Shown: piece after piece, positions 37,401-52,400 of the stretch
Numbering within the stretch: the stretch's first letter is position 1
Layout of the letters: every line of letters starts with the position of its first letter
From: Rhynochetos jubatus
Lineage: Eukaryota; Chordata; Aves; Eurypygiformes; Rhynochetidae
Direction: 5' to 3'
NCBI GenBank assembly: GCA_027574665.1
Contig: CM050649.1
Location: forward strand, 65,500,150-65,564,149
Length of the DNA: 64,000 nt
The notes under the pieces: model-generated
The model's database searches: none
What the model was told of the DNA's origin: nothing
Seen by the model: the letters and a program-made list of their open reading frames with translations, nothing else
Translations under genes and position numbers: made by a program

Positions 37401-40400
37401 CTTAAGGTGGTAGGAATGACTTCTGGTGTGTTTAAGCACTTATTTGAGTTTGCACCATTTGAAATCAGTCAGTGACAGAAATAGCCACCTTTTTCTTCCG
37501 AAGTTAAAAAAGCTGACTCACTAATAAAAGAAGCCTACAAGGTTTGCTGTAATAGCGCTCCCAGAAAAAAATTTCTTATATTACACAGACATCACATATA
37601 CCGAAAAGATTATCACGCACAAATAGAAAAGAAGCTAAATGAAACTGCATTAGATTGTCAGTTCAGCGTATGCACGTTTCCACTTCATGTTGCAGCTGAA
37701 TCTAGTTGTCAGCTGGTTTAATAGCTTCTGAAGAAACCTGGTGGTGTGTATGTCGAGTCCACAATCTGTAGTGTAAGAAGGGGCTTTCCAGTTGCAAAAT
37801 ACTTGTAGAGCTGTCCTTCTGCAATAATATATCTGTATTGATGCTTTCAGAAAATCTATAGTGATAGCATATGTAGCATTAATAGATAGATGGACAGGCC
37901 CACCAGAATATCCCTACCAGTATTCACCACAAGACCTTAATCAGAGATAGAACTAAAATGAAGGAATGCTTGAAATGCCACAGTCATTATGGATTCCTTT
38001 AGGAACAGCTGGGTATGTACACTCTCAGCTTTACAAACCTAGAGCTCTCTTTAAAGGTGAGAAAATAGCTATAGAGTGAGTAAAATGTGCTGGGACATGG
38101 TCGAGATAACAGGAACAAAAAACAGAATATTGAGATTCCAAGTTCCCAGCTCCTTCCTTCCTACAACATCAGTCCTTGTATGTGTTTGTGCTGGAGCCTC
38201 TGAACTCCTGGTTAGACACTGTGCTGCTGTACAAATATGAAGGTCCTGAATGCTGTGTAAGTTTATAGACAGTCAGACACATATATGCATGGTCACACAT
38301 AGCAAGAAAATGAGCACCAAAAACTATAAACAGTAAGGTATTTGTGTCATCTAATTTAGATACCTGATTAAGCGATTAATATAAGGGTAGAATGCCCATA
38401 GGTTCTCAGTATGGGCAGTTGAGAGGTGAGCACATCCAGTGGTGAACTGAGAACATGTGTAGTAGGTCTCTTCAGGTGCTCAGACTTGTAGGAATGAGTG
38501 ACGTTCAGCTGACTCTCTGACTGGTTCCAGTACAAGCACCAGCAACACAAATACTGCATTAAGGAACAGCTCCTGTAATTACAAAATTATAATCCTGAAA
38601 TGATTCTACACCCCAAAAAAACCATGCAAACCTTTAAAAAAAAATTATGTGACATCAGGGAACAGGAAAACCTGCCATAAGGTACCGGTCATTGTCACTC
38701 AGTGGTTCCAGTCTAAAAACTTACCAGCTTGTACATTACGCTAGTACTAAGCCTGCATTTCGTATTATTTAAGTTTGCTACTACAGTACATTGTACATGA
38801 AGCTGTCTTGATCCTAGATGATAAAAAAGATGCATATCACCTGTTTTTAACTTTCGAAGACATCCTTTCAGGTAATGAGATGGAACAAAATGTCTTACCA
38901 TCATATTCATTACTTTTTATTTGGTCACAGTGTGAGCACATTGAACTGATCTCAGCTGAAGAGAGAAAAGGAACAGATGTTTGGTCTTGATTTTGAGTTC
39001 TTACACATGGCTTTACGTGAAGAGTAAAGCTAAGTGGATGCAGTGGTGCTGCATTCAAGGTAGAAACTAGCTGTGAGGTCTGCACAAGTGTAAATTCTCC
39101 TCTAAATGGAATCACAGTCAGACCCTGAACTTTCGGCATTGATTCGGGCCAGTAGGTAGTATCAGCACAGCAGTAACAGAAGTACCTTCGTACGCTTAGA
39201 TATGGAGAACAGAGCACTGCTTGTGGTTCTTTTGAGATACTAACCTTGGTGGAAAACTTAAGTGCTATTTTTAAGTAAACGTAATTTTTCTGCATGTGAT
39301 GAGCTGTGAAGAAACATTTGCTAGTGGTGTATTTGAAATCATACTTCTCTTTCTGACATTATTGTTTGCTGTGAAGATTATCATTTCTTGAAGTGTTGAG
39401 GCCAAATAAATACTTAAGGAGTAAGAAAAATAAAATCTTTCTAACATACATTCACAATGACTTTTGAAGAGAGAAGACAGAAAAGGTAGAACAAAAAGAC
39501 AAGGGAGGGTTTTTTTCCCTAAATGGAATGTTTTGCTTGAGTTTCCCAGGAGACATCGGCAGCTCTTTAAAAGTATCAGTTATAAAGTCCTGGAACAGTG
39601 AGTACTGTAGACAAGTTTTTATTCTCTGAGGCTGTTCAGCTGCTGTTATTTTTCAATCACTAATTTCTTTTTTATTCTTATCTAGATGACCCTCGGGGAA
39701 AACATCAAAAAAAAATCCAAAGCAAAACCCAGAATTACCTTAATCTGTATGCTGTGAATGGGCTGCGGACCCTCTGTATTGCAAAAAGAGTAAGTAAAAT
39801 GCAGACTCTTAGTTTGCTTTTAAGGAGCGTCTTGACAAAGATTACTGAAGGCATTTATTAATTTATTGTTCTTGATTCATAACTTCTTTTTCATTTTATT
39901 CAGTAAAGTATGAATGCCTCTGCATCACACTGACTGTGCCCTCACATACTCTTTTTAATAGGTTCTCAGCAAGGAAGAGTATGCCTGTTGGTTAAAAAGT
40001 CATTTAGAAGCAGAATCCTCTATTGAAAATCGTGAAGAACTTCTGTTTCAGTCAGCACTGCGGATAGAGAAGAATCTGCATCTACTCGGTAATGAAATGA
40101 GAGCTGGACACGAAATTAAAATGTGTTAAAAATTCTGAAAGCTTGGCTATGAAATCCGTTCTTTCCCCTAAATGGTATGTGACAGTACAGAAATTGGCTT
40201 CTTTTGGACTTTGTCATGGCTGTCATGTGCAGCACCGCAAAGGAATGGGATATAATTAACATTACAGACATACCCTGTTTTCCTTGCTCCTGTCATCATT
40301 TTGTCACTAGTGAAATAAGTGGAGTAATACCAGGGATGGTTTTGACACAGTATCATAAATGGGAACTGCTGCTCTAAACAGGAGGAGGACTTGGCCCAAA

Positions 40401-43400
40401 CTGTCTACAGAATTTTGTTAGCTTAGTGCCATTTCAACATGTCAGAGACTTCCATGACTCCAGGGGCACTAGAGACACTCATAAAGCAAAGCTCATAAAC
40501 TGCGTTTGTGAGAGGCGTCAGCTCTCATACGCATCAGGGTCACCACGTGCACTCAGGGTCTGTGTGTTCTGTCGAAGGGGATTGTGGTACTTCAGATACA
40601 GATAAAACCAGCGTGTATAAAATGTAGTCCAAGAACTAAGTCATACTCTTCCTCTGCTGAACTGAGGTCTTGAAAGCACTGAGATTCGAAAATGTATATA
40701 TGTATGTTCACTATGACTCCAAGAAATTAACTGCTTGCTCTGGCAAAGAAACTGGGACAGCCATAACACTGTTGGAGATAACAACCTTCACTGATTGCCA
40801 ACATGCCTGTCTCTGGGAGACGAGATCCACCTCACCCAACTTCTGATGTATCTACTACGGATCTCTAAGGCTCCCCATGTAACCAATGGAGAGACAACAA
40901 AAAAAAGTGCACTTCATTTGGTCTGTCATAGATTCCTGTTTTAGGTCACACCTTTGAAGTGTCTGTTTCTCTTCTCTGATGGAAAGTTGAGCATGAGGTG
41001 ACTAATTCAGAACACATTTGTGGGGAAGATCCCACCATGGTTGTGCCTGTTGGCTGGGTTGGGAGAGGAAGTGAAATTGAACTGCCAGACAAATAAGTGT
41101 GCTCTAGCCAGAAGTAAACTACCTGTTCAGTCATTCCTCAAGAACTTCGTACTGTGGTTTGTATCTTGCAATGATCAGTTATCATTAGGTTGTAAGAATA
41201 AAAAAGTGAGTCTGGAAAAGGAGTATCTTTTCCCTTGTACACTGTCTAGGTAATAATAGCTTTCCCAACATGTGTTTCCACCTACATGACTGGTGCTCAG
41301 AATTCAGGTGGGCTTCTATTGCTATTATTTTTACTTTTTCAAGGAACAACCATAGGAATAATAAGTAACTGAGAAAAGTTTACTTTGCTTTTTCTGTTGT
41401 TCCAGGTAACTTGATGTCTGTCACCTCCTTATTCTCTAGTAGTGAGGGCTTATATGCTGAAGCCTCTCCGAAGCTCAGTGGAGCACTGATGTATCAGTAG
41501 TGACACTGAACTTGGTCCTGAGTGGCTTTTTATTTGAAAACCTTGTTTCTCTGTCAATTGATCTATGAAAGCATAAGAAAGATACTCAGTCTCTTATAAA
41601 CAGGTAGGAAGATACATTGAAAGCATGAAAAAGCCACATTTTACTTTCACATCATGGTCAACATATTTATAATTTATTCTCTGCTATTTCTCATTTGGCA
41701 ACCAGTGTCTTTCTGCAAGAGCAAAGAGCAGCAATAAGGCAGGATAAGGTTTATGTCTGCAGCCTAATATGCTATTGCCAAGCTGCAGTCCTGCTGTCAT
41801 TTCCCTTCAAAAGAGAGAAATCTGCAGTTACCCAGCCTCTTCAGGTCGAGGAAAGGCAGTTAAGACCCTTAAGAACTGAAACCATCTTCTAGAAGCAACA
41901 ATATCTTCTCTAGCAACATTCAAGGAAATGGTGAAGGTACAGAGCAGAGAGACAATAAGCAAAGATACATCAGCCCCGTGAACCTCTGAGACTAGAACTG
42001 GATTGCTTTTGAAGTTTTGAATTCTGGATTCATTGCTGACTGTTGATGTAGATGTTTACTCCAGCTACTTTTTGCTCCTCTTTATCAATATCCCAGAAAA
42101 GCTGCCCAAATCTTGCAACCATTGGTAGTTAGTTATTTCCCAATAAAAGTGACTTACGGGATTTTTTAAAAATACAAGCTTACAATTTAAGGTGAACCCT
42201 AAGTGTCCATTTAATGTGGAATATTTTGCTTTTTCTATGTGCTTAGGTGCAACTGGCATTGAAGACCGTTTACAGGATGGTGTTCCAGAAACCATTGCAA
42301 ACTTGCGCCAAGCTGGGTTGCAGATTTGGGTTCTTACGGGAGACAAGCAAGAAACAGCTGTTAATATTGCATATGCCTGCAAGCTACTGGATCACGATGA
42401 AGAAATCATCACTTTGAATGCTGAATCACCAGTAAGCAGATCCAGTACACAAGTTCACTTGTGAACTAGCTTTGCTTTATTTTCAACTTATACAATTAAA
42501 AGTTTGATAGCTTTTTTTCCTTTCCCTCTTTTTTTTTTCTTCTTTTCCTGCTTCATCCGTAATTTTCAGGTAGGACATGTCTTTGATTACTTTTCAATGA
42601 ATCATACTTCTGAGTCATAGCGTCACGTGCCATAAACTTACTGAAGACATGTAACTGTGTAGTGAGTTCCACCATGAATGAAAATATGCCATAGCAGTGT
42701 AAATTATTTTCTTTGGTATGCATTCTCAAACTAGCCCTACTTTTGCTTATTGGCACTACTGGGTCTCCAAAAGCAACCTGTTACTAAACATGTGTTGAGG
42801 AAGAAAACGATTACCTATTGAGAATTTGTGATTTATTTTATACCACTGAAATGTAGTACTTAGATAACTCAGTCATTCATGTTTTCTCAGGTGGCTTTTT
42901 CTCTGGAGATAGAAGGAATGCTTAAATTTGAAGGCTAACACTGAGAGTCAGAAAACAACATCTACAGTAATGCCTTGCTTCCTAACTGACCTTTTCTCAT
43001 TCTTCTGAATTACTGATCTTTCCTGTGCTCAACCTGTTGCAAGCAGACAGTCACAAAGAGTTTACTGATATGGTCTAACATACAAGGAACCAGACTGATA
43101 GTGCTGTAGTCCTTTAATGGGGTGATAAAATTGGACTTCATATCAGCAGAGGAGAGGTAGGCCAGCAGTATCCAGCTCCAATTTCTTTGAAAAAGGAAGA
43201 AAAAGATAACAGCATTTCCCATTCTTGAATGTATCAACTGAAATGGTAAATTGAGTTTCCATGATTTTGCCTTTTTTTGTCATAATTTGCTGTAAGACCA
43301 ATAGCATTTCATTTTAAATGTTCATATGTTCTCAATAACATCTTTTAGTTGAGTATGGCTAGGAGAGAATTCAGCTTAAATAACCTTTAATTGGCCTTTA

Positions 43401-46400
43401 ACGTTGCATAACTATTTGATCTGAGTTGTAGGCGTATACATGGCGTTCATCACCATACTTAACTTGGTACTGATACTGATTATATCATATCCCAGCACTG
43501 TTATTCTAAGAAGGAGCTAAAAGAAATCAGTTTAGCATACAATACTGCATGTTAAAGAGGAACTCGATTTTGAGCCTTTCGAGTCCTCATTGCTGTCATG
43601 TCTTCTGCAAGAATTAAGTGTGTTTAAACTGCATAGAAAAGATTATTAGAAACTGAAACTTTAACAGTGCAGCAAATATAACACATACCTCGTATTGCTT
43701 ATGCCTAAATACAGCAAACACAAACGTTTGACTACATGTTCTTTTCTCTCAAGCATATTTATTTTGAATTTCTTTTCAGGAGACATGCTCTGTCTTGCTG
43801 GAACAGTGTCTGCAATGCGTAGAGTCTAAATTTTCAAACAACACAATAGACGAAGCTACTGGAAACAGGACTGTTGGGTTCACCCCTCTCTATCCACCCT
43901 CTTCCTCTGTGCTTTCCAGCTTGGGCCTAGTGATTGATGGAAGGACTCTAGCTTATGCTCTGGAACCTACACTAGAAGACAAATTTCTTGCGCTAGCCAA
44001 GCGATGCCGTTCAGTACTGTGTTGTCGTTCTACCCCACTCCAAAAGAGCATGGTAGTGAAACTGGTCAGAGACAAACTCAAAGCAATGACCTTGGCAATA
44101 GGTAAATACCTCGGTTTAAACTAGCCTGCCTTGATGTATACTGTGCCTTGAGAATTGTGATTTTTTGACTTGCAGTCGAACCCTTCCAGCTGCCTCGCAA
44201 CCCAAATAGCCTTCCAGTTTTGTCTGAAGATGTGTCAGACAGCTCTAACATATTTAACGTACTTATTCAAAGCCAAGATAGAACTCTGGACTAGTATTTG
44301 GGAATTCTTCCTACAGAAGTCAGGTAATTGGGATCCGGGTATGCTCTGAGGTTTTGGCGTGTGCAAACACAGCTGTGAAGAACTGGGTTAGCTGATGCTG
44401 TGCAGAACACCATTTGCAATCACTGCATTACACAGAACAAAATTGTGCTCAGTGTTGGTTCATCCAACACTGTTGTTTAAACTCAAGGCTCTGCATTTTT
44501 CATCACAAGTCGGCCATCCAGCATGGGATATGACTTGGCCTTGTCAATACAGAGAATGGTTTTATGACTGGCATCATGACAGCGCCTACACTTCTTCCAA
44601 GCTAATCATTCAGCTGGCAAAGGAGAGATTCTGTCAGTCACCCTGTCTTAAATCTGGCAGCATCTTCCACGTTTCCATGATTTTTACATAAGAAAAGTTA
44701 ATATCTTCTTTCCCTATCTCAGATTTAAGCTGGTGTTGCATTAGAAGATATGAATGCAGCATATATTGTCACAAACACACTAGCTCTCATCTACCTGTCC
44801 TGGTTAATCATAGTAGGAACACATAGCAGGTGGGTTGGACCTACCCATGAGAAACCCTAAGTACATACAATAATTGCCAGACTCCTGTGCCATCCACATC
44901 AGCAAATGTGTGCTGATTACAATAATCCTCATGTTCTCTGTATTTAGCTCAAATATGCCTCCCTTGTACTGAATTTATATCTTTGGCTGACTGACTGTGG
45001 ACATAATCAGTTACATATATTGTCAGAAACGTCTGGCTGGTTAACTTGGATTATCCAGAATGCTTAAAAACACTAATGGAGACTGGGCAGCTTGTGTTTT
45101 CATTCTTTCTGAGCATCTCAATCCTGTGAATGGAACTTGAGCTCCTGCTCTGGCTTAAAAGCCTAGCTGTATACATGCTCACTTTTAACCCACATGAGCT
45201 AACTTGGGGTTGTGTCACTCAGTCACAAAGACACCAGCTTTGACAGGTGAGTGGATACCACTCTTACATGTGCCCACAGCAGGGAAACTGGAGTGAGATG
45301 TGAATGTACATCTCAGTCACTGAAATATAAAACCTTGTCGTCAGCTAATAGAGTTTCGTTTTTCCACTGGCACACTGGCTCTAAATTTAAGAGGTTAAGA
45401 AGTAGATACATGTCCCATTCTGGTATCCTTTCTATGGCACTTATCACTTGTGGTGTCATGATTGGAAGCAGAGCAAGGGTTGGTGACTGAGCAACCGCTG
45501 CAGTTAAATCTACCTGTGATGCATTTATTAAAGATCTCAGACTGGTCAACCCACATCAAGAATTCATCTACTTTTTAACTTCATTGCATTTTTGCAATGT
45601 GTAGGCATTCTCATTAGCTTTAGGCCTTCTTGTACATCTCATTTTTGGTCATACCTGATTGCAGGCAGACATTAATCAGGGAGCAGAAGTATTGGGAAGC
45701 TCATTCTCAGCCTTCCAGTATTATACTATTTGTGCAGTTCAGACTTGATACTTGAATTTTAGGTCTTATTAAAAAGAGAGGGATGTTTTATTTTTACTTT
45801 TCATGATAAAAAATGTCCACAAAGCTCAGAATTTCTTGGCAGCTTTGCCAAGTTTTGAACCTTATATTCCAAAGATCCTTTCCTACCCTACATCTCCTTT
45901 ACTAGACTCAACCAACACTTAGTACACCTCTCCCGTACTATACTCAGGCAACAGTCGGTAACAATTAGTTGTGCTTTGCTTTGCTGCTTCTAACTGTTCC
46001 TGGTCAACTAGTGACAACAAAACTGTATCTTGTCATCCATAGGTGATGGTGCTAATGATGTCAGCATGATCCAAGTGGCAGATGTTGGTGTGGGGATCTC
46101 TGGTCAAGAAGGCATGCAGGTAATGTTGTTCTTCCCTGAAAAAGCACTTCCATGAAAGGGTGAAATAGACACTTCCCATATGTCAGCTTGACCAAGCTGC
46201 CTTTGGATAGCCAGCACACATAAAGAAGCAGAGTGCCAGTTGCGCATCGTAAGGACGCTTTCAGCTTGAATTTGAGCTTGTGTTTGTTCTCAGTTCTGAG
46301 GTGAGTTTAAACATGCTACTTTCTCAGAAAGTTCAACTTATCAGATCACTCTAAGCGATATGTTTTAATAACTAATTTATTAAATACTAGTTTAAAGGAG

Positions 46401-49400
46401 GAAAAAAAGCTCTGCTATGCATTATTTAGGAAATAAAGGTTCACCTTATTCTGGCTTTTATTCTCCCCTCTCCTGTATTATTTGGGTGTACTGTGGAATA
46501 ACTGCACAAGCCCATCCAGCTGATGCAGCTTATTTGCATGGTGTGGTGGGCACCGTTAGTCCAGCCACCCACACATCTCACTCACTCGGCCTATTCAAAC
46601 AGCAGAACAGTGAAGAAAGAGAAAATTGCGGCCCTGTGCAGAACCACTGCTCCCTACACTCTATTCCAAGTCTTGGTTTTCTCCCCATTTCCTGCCACAG
46701 GGAACAGCAAGATGAGGGAACTTGCACTGTAGTCTTCTGGAAGTGTTCAGCCCGTGATTACTGTATTTCTCACTGGATAAGAGGCACGATTCCCATGCCT
46801 AGAATAGAGGATTTTTGTGTAGGATGCATTACCTACTGTATTACCTCTGCCTCCTTTGCTGCTAGTGCAGTTCAGTTGCAGTGTTAGCACCAGACATGGC
46901 AGTAAGACACAGTGAGAAGATACCCCATTTCCACAACCCACCTGGTATTTGGGCTGGGTGCAGACTAGTTGCATGAGAGAATAGGGTAGCTGAATATATG
47001 GCACAGAGCTCTTCAGAGAAGATGGGAAGTGTTTCCATCCTGAGGACCTGAGCAGACATGCATGCTCCTTCACTTAGTTACCTGTGGCTGGTTCTCTGAC
47101 CCACATTGCATTTTTTGCAACACTGGCTGGATGTCTTGCTCAAAAAGGAAGAAAGGCCTCCTTCCTACAGCATACAAATGGGCTAGAGAATTTTATTCCA
47201 TGGGATTTAATCAATGCTGTAATTAATAGGGTCAAATCACAAATTTATGAAACAGAAATTTAGCTGAGCTGTGAACTTGGATCTGAACTTTGTGCATTTT
47301 CTTTAAGATGGGCTTCAGCCTGACCCAGCAGAGCTATTACACTTGTTCTCCTTTCTGTAATCATCCAGTGGATTCAGTCAAACAATTCTCCAGGGCAAAT
47401 GGATATCCATCAGCACTCTTCAAACAGACAGACTTCAGATCTGCAATCCATTAGAAATGCTTCTGCAACCATGTTAGCAGTTGTATATTAGACTGGAAAG
47501 AATGTACCACGAAAATATTCAGATATTTTTTGTGCATATGCCATCTGAGCCATAGACCCCTATGAGTCTGACTTTGATGGCTGGAGAGGGCAGAGGAAAA
47601 CAAAGTCTTGGATTAAGCTGATACCAGGTATATTTGTTGCTCCACAGCCTTCACCAGGCTCCGAGAGCTTTGCATATCTTCTGCAGTATCACTCTGCAGC
47701 CAGTCCAATCTCTGGAGAGCCCAGAGGAGACTGTTTTTATTGGTTCCCCTCCAAGCCAATTCATTTTAAAAAGTCTGCCCCAAACTCCTTGAGTCTTATA
47801 ATCTAATATGAACTTAACAGCTCCTATCATCTATGTATTAATTCAACTTTATTTTTCCTAATGCAGGCATATAGTGCTCGCAGCATTTTTCAAATTCTTC
47901 TCCCCATTATGCCACTTTCAGTTGAGCTCATACATTTAAATAACCAGTCCTCAAATGTCCCTGGCTTTTTTGATGTGTTCAAATCTGAAAGCTGTTTGCT
48001 CATTAACCTATTAAACTACCTGGTTGTTGGGTTTTTTTCCAAATAAAAGTTCAACAGAGTGGAAAATGTTTATAGATCCCTTCCTTTACTGCAAAGTCCT
48101 AAGGAACCATGCAGACCTCTCTACTATAAACAACTGTCAGAATCTTACACATGCGGGTACTCAGAAGGCGTTGAGCATTTAGATGTCTAAAACAGCAATA
48201 CTCTCTGGTTTGTTTTCTTTCCACATTCTATGGAAGCATGTGTAGCATGAATCACTTTTTCCTGTGAAAAAGCTGGAAGGAAAAATAAAAATGTGAAAAT
48301 CAAGGGGATATTTGGAGACGAAGTAAACATGCAAATTTAATAGGATAACACTACCTTCATTGCTCTGTTTCTCACTGTAATCAAAATGGAATAAAAACGA
48401 AAAAAAACCCGACACTTCTCACAATGTGTTGTGAAGTACTATGTTAGAAGCACAAATGAAAAGAAGCTAACTTTTTATTTTTTGGTATTGAAATAGGCTG
48501 AGATGGGGTGAAGGACAAGGAAGCAGACATAGCACAGCTCTGTTCTCCTCAAACTGCAAGATAGCTGTGTGTCTGCAAGACAAATCAGACTGTTCTGTGC
48601 AGGAAGGTTATAACAACTGTATCTCAGTACCTGAGAAATCCCAGAATGTGTCAACGTGTTAAAAAATGTCCCAGTGCTTATATACTACCACAACTTAAAT
48701 TATGATGCACTATTACACCTTCTCATGCGTATTGTTTTAGAGTTTAATAGCTTCTACAATCACTTACTTGGGAAAACTGAGCCCTTTTGATGATTTACCA
48801 AGAAAAGGAATTAGGATGAAGTAAAAGGAAAGATGTCTTTCATTTAAAAATAAAAAGCCAAAAAATACGCCTCAGAGTGTGAGGAAGACATTGGTCCTTT
48901 GGAGATTTTCACCTTTCCTCATCCTCACTGAACTGCAAGAAGAAAGATGATAGAAAAATAGAAAATGGAATTTAAGATAATATTAAATGAAATCTTAGTG
49001 TGATCCTAGAGATAAGGAAAATCACAGAACAATTGTGATAACACCATCATGTACAAGGTAGTCTCACCTAGATGCTCAGTATCCTGAATTTTAGTCAGAA
49101 GCAGAAAGGAACTGGGTGATTGATTTTGTCAGTGTGATTTGGCAGACTGCACGGTCCTAGAGGAGTCTCATTTGGTGTGAATTTTTAAAGACAGTTTTAA
49201 AAAAACATGTGATTTTAAAAATCCCTCAAAATACAGATATCTTAGGACAGCTGAGTAAACTTACTAAGCCAGGATTGTAAATGTTAATTAAATTGAATAT
49301 TTTTATTTGTTTTCTTTTAAAGTACATTAATTATGCTTTTCTTATTTTATTCTCTGGAAATTCATTTTGCCCTGTGAGTACCCTGTAGTTTTTACAGAGA

Positions 49401-52400
49401 AAGCTGTTACAGCCACCAAGATGTTCGCAGGCGGGCACTGACCCTTCATGCTAGTGCAACAGCAATTCTCCCACCTCTTGATTTTTGCTGCTGCTTGTCA
49501 CCGTCTGGGACATAGACTGTAATCTCCTTTGGGCAAGGAATGGGTTGCTTTGCGTGTTCTGCCAAGCCGCTGGGTTTGCACACGGTTATTCCAAATCAGC
49601 ACAGCAGTAGCTGCACTTCACATGCACTGTAATGGGTTTCATTCTTCATCGGTAGTATTTCCACTGACTGTATGAGTTGAGAAGATGACTAGAGGCTCTG
49701 AGCAACCTGGTCTAGTGGAGGGTGTCCCTGCCCATGGCAGGGGGGTTGGAAGTGGATGGTCTTTAAGGTCCCTTCCAACCCTAACCATTCTAAGACTATG
49801 AAAATGTTGCCTTACAATAATGATTCCAACTTCTCTTCATTAAAGGCGGTGATGGCAAGCGACTTTGCAATCCCAAGGTTCCGGCATTTAGAGAAGCTTT
49901 TGCTTGTTCATGGCCACTGGTGTTATTCCCGACTCGCCAGCATGGTGCTGTATTTCTTCTACAAAAATGCGGTAAGTGTTTGACTTGGCAGCTTTGTGGC
50001 ACCACATGTTTCCAGCGTTTATTTTGTGCTAAGTGAGCATTAGGTCAGCCTTCAACTGGTTTATAAATAAGCTGCAAAGAAATTTGCAGAGTTGAAAGAC
50101 AGCTGGCTGCCATTTGCAGTAATACAGGACCCACTCCATAACAGCTACAGTGTGCTGCTGAATGTGTAAATTAGGTAACAGAAATAACAAGCACTGCTTA
50201 AGAAATGTTTCTTTATAGAGCAGTTTTGCAGAATTTAGCTGGCTAGACACAGGAGTCTAATGCCAAGGCCATCCAGCATTGGTCCAAAGTAGCAGTTGGG
50301 TGTGTTTTCTCTTCCTGACCCTTTCTCGTGGTTTCTTGTGAATCACAGTGTACGCTCCCTACTGACTTCAGATAATTTGAGTACTCTCTGTGTCTCAGAT
50401 GCAGAGACTGGGGAAGGCTTTTTCTTGGTTTATCTTACTCCCAACTAACCAAAAGAGTTCATTAGAAAGGAAGCACACTGTGGTAAAGAACAGACTACGG
50501 ATCTGTGTTTCCTTCCTGGCGTATGAAACGGGAGTTAGTCCAGTACTGGGCACTGAACCAGTAGCAGCTCAACTCCTTAGCCCTAACAAAGGCCCTTTCC
50601 ATTGATCTTGGAGTACAAAGATGATTGATTGAAAACTGCCTAACAAGACAACCAAGAATTCCATCAGCTGTGTGGGAGTCACTGGCAGGCGCACAGATCT
50701 ACTCACTTGCAATATCTACAGATCACTTTGGGAGCAAGGGATATGAAGAAGCAGGAAAACAAGGAGAGCCAGAGCTCTCAGACCTCTGTTTGTTCCAGAG
50801 GGCAATGTGTGAACTGTGAGCAGGAGGCCAGATTTTATCCTTAATATCAGAAAACAAGCAGCTTTCAATTTTGTAAAAGCTGCTTTCCAAATTTAATCTA
50901 ATCCTTATTTTTTTTAATGAGCGGCAATTTGGCCTGACTAATCCTGTCTGATCTCAATCTGAAGGTAGGCATTTTGTCAGAAGACCATCATGTGCTCAAA
51001 ATTTTGAACATCATAGGAATACCTCGGTGAGCTTAAGAATTAATAAAATGTCTTTGTGTTAACACAAGAGTGTTAAAATACCTTCTGTAGTCTCATCAGA
51101 AACTGCGTGCAAGCATCCTTTCAGACACAAAAGAAGGGACTTGGACTGTCTGAACTGCTGCCTGAGTCTGAAATAGCAAGCAAATTTAAATAATGCTGCA
51201 CGGAGCGGAGAGCCACCTGTTGAAGCACAGCAGTGAAATATGTGCTGGTGTTCAAATGCCTGCGCTTGAAGGCTTGATCCTGAATGATTCTGCACATCTG
51301 TACTCCCACCCCCAGTGCTCTGTGTTTCCAAGACACCCTTTGGCTTCACAGTATCGAATCTGAACTTCCAAGAAGTGTGTGCAGACCCATCTTACTTTAA
51401 AATTAAAAAAAAAGAAATAATGCACATAAGACGTTCCAGAAATCAGCAGCCAAAAAAGTTGTTTATACATCTACATTTTTGTTCAGCTCTTGTAAAATCT
51501 TCCATTTCCTTTGGTACAGCTTCCCTTGATTATGAGTATTATTTCTCATGCCATTTTTAGTAAGACATTTTCAGAAGCTGCTGCCTCAAGGCTAGAATAT
51601 AACTGAAGAATATCTCTTTGTGTTGGCTCTGCTTTGGCAGCCTTGAGAGCTTTCTGAGCAATACTTGTTGCTACTGGCTCTAAAACTGCACAGGGGTATC
51701 CAGCGTAGAGACATGAATATGTCTGACACAGTGCCTGCCCCGAAGGAAACAATATTCAAAAGTGAAATACGTGAGCACCTGATCCTTTTGCAAGGAGAAT
51801 CTTCTGGATGATTCCCTGCAGAGAATCAAGATAGCTACACTGCAAATGTTCTGCAAGTTTTCTGTTTCCTTGAGTGGTTTTTTCCCCATTTGCTCGTATT
51901 ATGAAATTTTCCATTCTCCACTAGAACCTATCTAACTCAAAGTTTAAACTCCAGATTGCTGCAAAAGCCATTTGGAAACTCAGATGACTTATCCAAGAAG
52001 ATGTTTGGCTTGGTGGAGAAAATAAAAATACAAGTGAAATATATACTAATATGTGACTGGAAATATCTGAGCTTGATGAAAAGGGATTTAATGTAAACAA
52101 TATTCTACCTACACAAACATGCACTGCTTCTTCCCCTTTATACATTATCTGTGCAGGACAGCACTGGACATTTTTTGACATATACTTCATTCACTGAGAA
52201 ATTCTGTCTGGAGCCACATTCATAAAACAGTCTCATATGGTGGTGGGGGGCAACCATTTCAATTTTTATGTCAGTTTGTTTTGACTTTTTCAGGGGGGTG
52301 ATGCACAGAAGCAAGAGGGAACATTCTATTTGAAATTAAATTAAACACTTGTTTAATCCAAAACAAAATTTCAGGAGAAGAAAATCTGATTTAAGCTTGG

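Noticed and set aside
46758..46850. tactgtatttctcactggat... segment resembling a DNA transposon end
   Set aside because: The start loosely recalls a known hAT-type terminal sequence, but no matching inverted terminus or target duplication was seen.
46417..46887. 156-codon open frame in an ATP10A intron
   Set aside because: No recognisable domain and no convincing splice context linking it to the gene; length is plausible by chance.
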